Source: an uncultured Acidobacteriota bacterium (GTDB lineage Bacteria > Acidobacteriota > Vicinamibacteria > Vicinamibacterales > UBA8438). Taken from it: a stretch of 7,476 bases of DNA. Positions 4,622 through 7,476 of this stretch are shown piece by piece. The notes under the pieces are model-generated. The model made no database searches, was not told where the DNA came from, and was given only the letters and a program-made list of their open reading frames with translations. Each line of letters opens with the position of its first letter. Positions within the stretch are counted from its first letter, which is position 1. The DNA lies in the NCBI GenBank assembly GCA_937888665.1, contig CALBET010000254.1, positions 1-7,476 on the forward strand. Direction: 5' to 3'. Position numbers and translations under genes: made by a program.

Positions 4622-6832
4622 TCATCGCATCCGGTCCTCGACCCGATCGATTCCCACGATTGGTTCCACGAGCGCCATGACTCGCGCTCGCTCCTCGCCC
4701 GAGGTGTCGTCGGAGCAGAGCGTCACCACCGACTCGTAGACTGCCGTTTCGATTGGGAGTGATCCTACACTCGCATCCCGAGTGATCAGATCTCGAACGG
4801 TTGCTCCCAATGCGGCGTCGGTCGCTCGTCGTGTGGCGGCACGTGTGTCCTCTCGGGGCCCACAACCCATGGCCGAGATTCGTACGGCTCCCAGCCTGCC
4901 CGTGTCTGAGTCTCCGCCCCTCAGCGGAAGTCGCACCCCCAGCCGGCTGCGAACCAATCCGACAACCATCCACGCCTCTGAGGTCGGAGCTGTGGAGTCC
5001 GGAATCTGAAGCGTATAGGTTCCCAGGAATGGTCGTCCGGTGATCGAGTTCATCGTGTCTGCGTCGCCCGCGTCGAGGCCGACGTTGTGCGTTACAATCG
5101 GCTTCCCCTCCGAGTCCTGCAATTCGATCACCACACGGTGCTCGGCCCAGGTTGTCGCAACCGGTAACCACCTGACCGAAAGTTCCATCCGGTCCCCCGG
5201 CTGGTAGTACGCGTCGCGAACGCGGTAGCCGGTGATCATTGCGACGTTTCCAACGTCGACACGCACCGGTGTCAGGTTGCCTCCCTTGAATGTCAGCCTG
5301 CACATGACTCCAGGGTCCTCCACCGTATCGCTGGATTCGATGAGTCCCTCGAGATGCGCCGACGTGAGCTGACCGCAGCTCTCAAGCGGATCACGTCCCA
5401 GCAGCGCGTAGGTGCCGTCAGGAGGCATCGCTCGTAGCGGTGGTCCCAATCGAGGCATCTTCTGAAACGCGAACACCCCCTCGTCCAGGCTCACCTCATG
5501 CAGTTGCTGCCTCTTGACCGTGAACGTCGGCAACGTGTCTCTCTTGTGAACGTAGAACCCGGCCAGCGAACGTACGTCCACGACGGGCCCCAGCGCGTAC
5601 GGCAATACGACCACGCCACGCAGCTTCTCCTGATTTTGCCAGACCAGGTCCGACAGGGTGGGATACACAGCCCCGTTGGCGAGTTCCATCTGCGCGCGGC
5701 TCTGGGATGCCCAGCCCGGCAGGAACATCAAGACCGCGACCAGGCCCAGCCCGACATTCACTGTGGGCCGCAACCCGCTTTGCGCCCATCCGGGGGCCAC
5801 GCCACGCAACGTGTCCGCCACTCGGTCAGCGAGCCACACCACCGCAACCGCGATCAGGGCCAGATAGAACGGGAGCAGATGGACGATGTACCGCGCCCAC
5901 GACCAGTCTGCTTTGTCACCCAGCGTGAAGAACTGCACCACGAGCGTGAAGACGAAACAGAGTCCGAACAGCGCCGAGGCCTCGGGATGCGAGCGGCGGG
6001 ACAGGCCGCATCCGACCGCGGCAAGGCCAAACAACACCAGCGCCGGCACCGCCGACAGCGACACATCGCGCGGATACAGGACCTTGGGTCCCAGCGTCAC
6101 CAGCACGTCTTGCAGGAAGAGCAGCGCGCCGTCCGGGTAGCGGCCGGCCAGGACCGACATCGTCGCGCCGGGCGTGCGCATGACCCACCAGAGGATGCCG
6201 ACCCCGCCGGCGACGACGCTCACGACGACAAACCGCAGGAATCGGCCGCGATCACGCGACGTGACCAGGCTCGCCACGCTGACCACGCCCAGCGGGACCG
6301 CGATCAGCGCGGTGACCAGGTGGGTCATGCTGCACAACCACAGCGCCCCGCCGTACCGCGCCCAGTCTCGCCACCGGTCCCGCTCGTGCGCGACCAAGAA
6401 GCCGTCGTAGAGCAGCGCCGTGAAGAGCAGATAGATGCCATACGGACGAATCTGGGGAGCGTAGTGCCAGGCCAGTGGGGACCCCGCAAACAGCGCGGCC
6501 GCGAGGATCCCAGCCGCGGGGCCGCCAAGCCGTCGTCCCAGGCTTCCCACCACCGGAATGGCCAATGACGACACCACGGCGAGCACGAGTCGCCAACTCA
6601 GGGCATCTGCCTCGCCCCACCAGGCGGTCACCCACGACAGGAGCATTCTGAGGCCTGCGCCCTCGGCGTTCGAGGCGTCATTCGCCAGGACGTTGATCCA
6701 CACCGCCAGTTCGTCGAAGTACATGGGGATGGTGTCGATGTCCCACAGGCGATACAACGCGCCGACGATGCTGATCGACAGGATCGACAGCCCATACCCG
6801 TGTCGCCTCCTGCTCCCCGCCGAGTGGTCCAT
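4622..6832 (-). CDS. Membrane GT-C fold glycosyltransferase (GT39/ArnT-like) with exported C-terminal region
   Basis: 736 residues. Residues 12-375 hold about ten hydrophobic segments (for example 12-30, 82-98, 104-120, 131-145, 162-192, 200-217, 260-276, 286-303, 318-336, 358-373). The first extra-cytoplasmic loop has M-Y-F-D40-E41, the acidic pair expected for the catalytic site of GT-C enzymes that use polyprenyl-phosphate sugars. Q-I-R-P-Y-G-I-Y (127-134) and W-A-R-Y-I-V-H-L-L-P (312-321) are further family-like motifs. From about 376 on it is soluble and should face the periplasm. At about 533-640 is a beta-rich module (I-T-G-Y-R-V-R-D, Q-P-G-D-R-M-E-L-S-V-R-W, later G-T-Y-T-L-Q-I-P and L-G-V-R-L-P-L) seen at the C-terminus of many such enzymes. 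A helical tail of about 90 residues is not recognised. The start ATG (6830-6832) has GAGGGA 8 nt before it, and the preceding methyltransferase gene ends only 16 bp upstream, so the two form an operon. Acceptor and sugar are not predictable. Confidence 0.8.
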   Translation of the reverse strand: MDHSAGSRRRHGYGLSILSISIVGALYRLWDIDTIPMYFDELAVWINVLANDASNAEGAGLRMLLSWVTAWWGEADALSWRLVLAVVSSLAIPVVGSLGRRLGGPAAGILAAALFAGSPLAWHYAPQIRPYGIYLLFTALLYDGFLVAHERDRWRDWARYGGALWLCSMTHLVTALIAVPLGVVSVASLVTSRDRGRFLRFVVVSVVAGGVGILWWVMRTPGATMSVLAGRYPDGALLFLQDVLVTLGPKVLYPRDVSLSAVPALVLFGLAAVGCGLSRRSHPEASALFGLCFVFTLVVQFFTLGDKADWSWARYIVHLLPFYLALIAVAVVWLADRVADTLRGVAPGWAQSGLRPTVNVGLGLVAVLMFLPGWASQSRAQMELANGAVYPTLSDLVWQNQEKLRGVVVLPYALGPVVDVRSLAGFYVHKRDTLPTFTVKRQQLHEVSLDEGVFAFQKMPRLGPPLRAMPPDGTYALLGRDPLESCGQLTSAHLEGLIESSDTVEDPGVMCRLTFKGGNLTPVRVDVGNVAMITGYRVRDAYYQPGDRMELSVRWLPVATTWAEHRVVIELQDSEGKPIVTHNVGLDAGDADTMNSITGRPFLGTYTLQIPDSTAPTSEAWMVVGLVRSRLGVRLPLRGGDSDTGRLGAVRISAMGCGPREDTRAATRRATDAALGATVRDLITRDASVGSLPIETAVYESVVTLCSDDTSGEERARVMALVEPIVGIDRVEDRMR

Positions 6833-6840
6833 GGCTTCGC

Positions 6841-6846
6841 TCCCTC
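6841..6846 (-). promoter_or_regulatory. Ribosome binding site of the glycosyltransferase gene
   Basis: GAGGGA on the minus strand, 8 nt before the ATG, within the 16-bp gap after the methyltransferase stop. It supports translation of the glycosyltransferase as the second gene of an operon. Confidence 0.6.
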
Positions 6847-6848
6847 GG

Positions 6849-7476
6849 CTACTCTCGGACGGCGCTGATGATTAGAGACCCCGCGATACTCCGGATCCCC
6901 GGCACGCGCTCAAGGACGCGCCCGACGCGAGAGACCGCCTCAATGAGGACCGGCGGCGTTGACGGGTGCAGGAAGTCGAAGGCCGAGACTCGAACCTGCC
7001 GGAATCCAGCGTTGCGCAGAAAGGACCTCAGCTGCAGCCCGACGAACGCCGTCTCATCGGGTGAGTCCCCCATCGCCTTCTTGATCCACGGCACGTCCTT
7101 CGTGAGGCAGACCTGCGGGTTCAACATGTTCGGCTCGGCGAACGCCATGCGACCGCCCGGCTTCAGCAGTTGGTGAAGTCGCCGCAGTGCCGGGCGGATC
7201 TCCAGATGATGCAAGGTGGAGGAGCCGACGATCGCATCGAAGGGCCCTTCCGAGTCACACTCTTCAAACGGCTTGGCCGCGAAACGCACCTGTCCCGCAA
7301 TCTGCCGAGCGCGGGCCCGCTCGATCAGTTCTGGCGCGAGGTCCACGGCCAGGATCTCCGCGCCGCTTGCGGCCCACATCTCGGTGAACATCCCGGTCCC
7401 ACACCCCACCTCCATTACGCGTCGCCCAGGTCCAAGGTGCCCGGCTCTCGCGATCAGATGCGCGCGACGTTGCGCG
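6849..7476 (-). CDS. Class I SAM-dependent methyltransferase, 5' end beyond the window
   Basis: 208 residues are visible and the gene runs off the right edge. An internal ATG at 7415 lies inside the SAM motif and is not the start: the open frame continues upstream as A-Q-R-R-A-H-L-I-A-R-A-G-H-L-G-P-G-R-R-V before M-E-V-G-C-G-T-G. Motifs in order: R-V-M-E-V-G-C-G-T-G (motif I), I-L-A-V-D-L (post-I, Asp binds the ribose of SAM), F-D-A-I-V-G-S-S-T-L-H-H-L (motif II region) and L-L-K-P-G-G-R-M-A-F-A-E-P-N (motif III). This is the Methyltransf_11/UbiE-like fold. The C-terminal 90 residues form a variable substrate-side cap. It is 16 bp from the glycosyltransferase gene in the same direction, so it likely modifies a lipid-linked sugar or glycan of the same pathway (inference). 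The substrate is unknown. Confidence 0.85.
   Translation of the reverse strand, partial: AQRRAHLIARAGHLGPGRRVMEVGCGTGMFTEMWAASGAEILAVDLAPELIERARARQIAGQVRFAAKPFEECDSEGPFDAIVGSSTLHHLEIRPALRRLHQLLKPGGRMAFAEPNMLNPQVCLTKDVPWIKKAMGDSPDETAFVGLQLRSFLRNAGFRQVRVSAFDFLHPSTPPVLIEAVSRVGRVLERVPGIRSIAGSLIISAVRE

Noticed and set aside
4537..4625. A complete tRNA or tmRNA gene on the minus strand
   Set aside because: Only the 3' end matches. No 5' acceptor strand, D-arm or anticodon arm can be fitted upstream, and the T-stem is damaged.
5498..6568. Long plus-strand open frame of 356 residues opposite the glycosyltransferase gene
   Set aside because: It is rich in Arg, Gln and His, has no recognisable domain and lies antisense to a clear membrane protein; it is a by-product of GC-rich codon use.
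1..7476. CRISPR arrays, insertion sequences, integrases or toxin-antitoxin genes
   Set aside because: No regularly spaced repeats, no transposase or integrase motifs and no terminal inverted repeats with target duplications were seen on either strand.

Overview
This is a GC-rich (by eye about 65%) bacterial chromosomal window. It carries one gene pair reading rightward and a longer set reading leftward. The secreted proteins have Gram-negative style signal peptides, and the mix of an ankyrin-repeat exoprotein, a Prx/DsbD-type exported redoxin and surface-glycan genes suggests an environmental didermic lineage such as Acidobacteriota. That assignment is inference from gene style, not proven here.

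The centrepiece is at 2343-3536, an exported redox protein whose frame is interrupted by one TGA codon (2670-2672). The TGA sits exactly where thioredoxin-fold redoxins carry the first active-site cysteine (W-C-P-Y-C becomes W-[TGA]-P-Y-C). The frame and the homology-like sequence continue uninterrupted for another 287 residues. A 6-bp hairpin with a GGTCG loop starts 14 nt after the TGA, with its loop at the spacing seen in bacterial SECIS elements. The best reading is a selenoprotein: signal peptide, AhpC/TSA-like redoxin domain with a Sec-x-x-Cys centre, then a DsbD-alpha-like domain with a C-x4-C pair.

Layout. 1-203: leader with a REP-like palindrome, an 11-bp-period direct repeat and two mutually exclusive hairpins. 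204-1832 (+): secreted ankyrin-repeat protein. 1858-2145 (-): sigma-factor fragment decayed at both ends. 2343-3536 (+): the probable selenoprotein. 3533-3580: long inverted repeat at the convergent junction. 3589-4299 (-): FkbM-type methyltransferase. 4503-4575: rho-independent terminator and a decayed tRNA 3' end, both in minus orientation. 4622-6832 (-): GT-C fold membrane glycosyltransferase with an exported C-terminal region. 6849-7476 (-): class I SAM methyltransferase running off the right edge.

The right half looks like part of a cell-surface glycan locus (methyltransferase and polyprenyl-sugar-type glycosyltransferase in one operon, then a separately expressed FkbM methyltransferase). 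The left half is an exported protein and an exported redox enzyme separated by decaying sequence. No selenocysteine machinery (selA, selB, selC, selD) lies inside the window, so the Sec reading depends on the rest of the genome.
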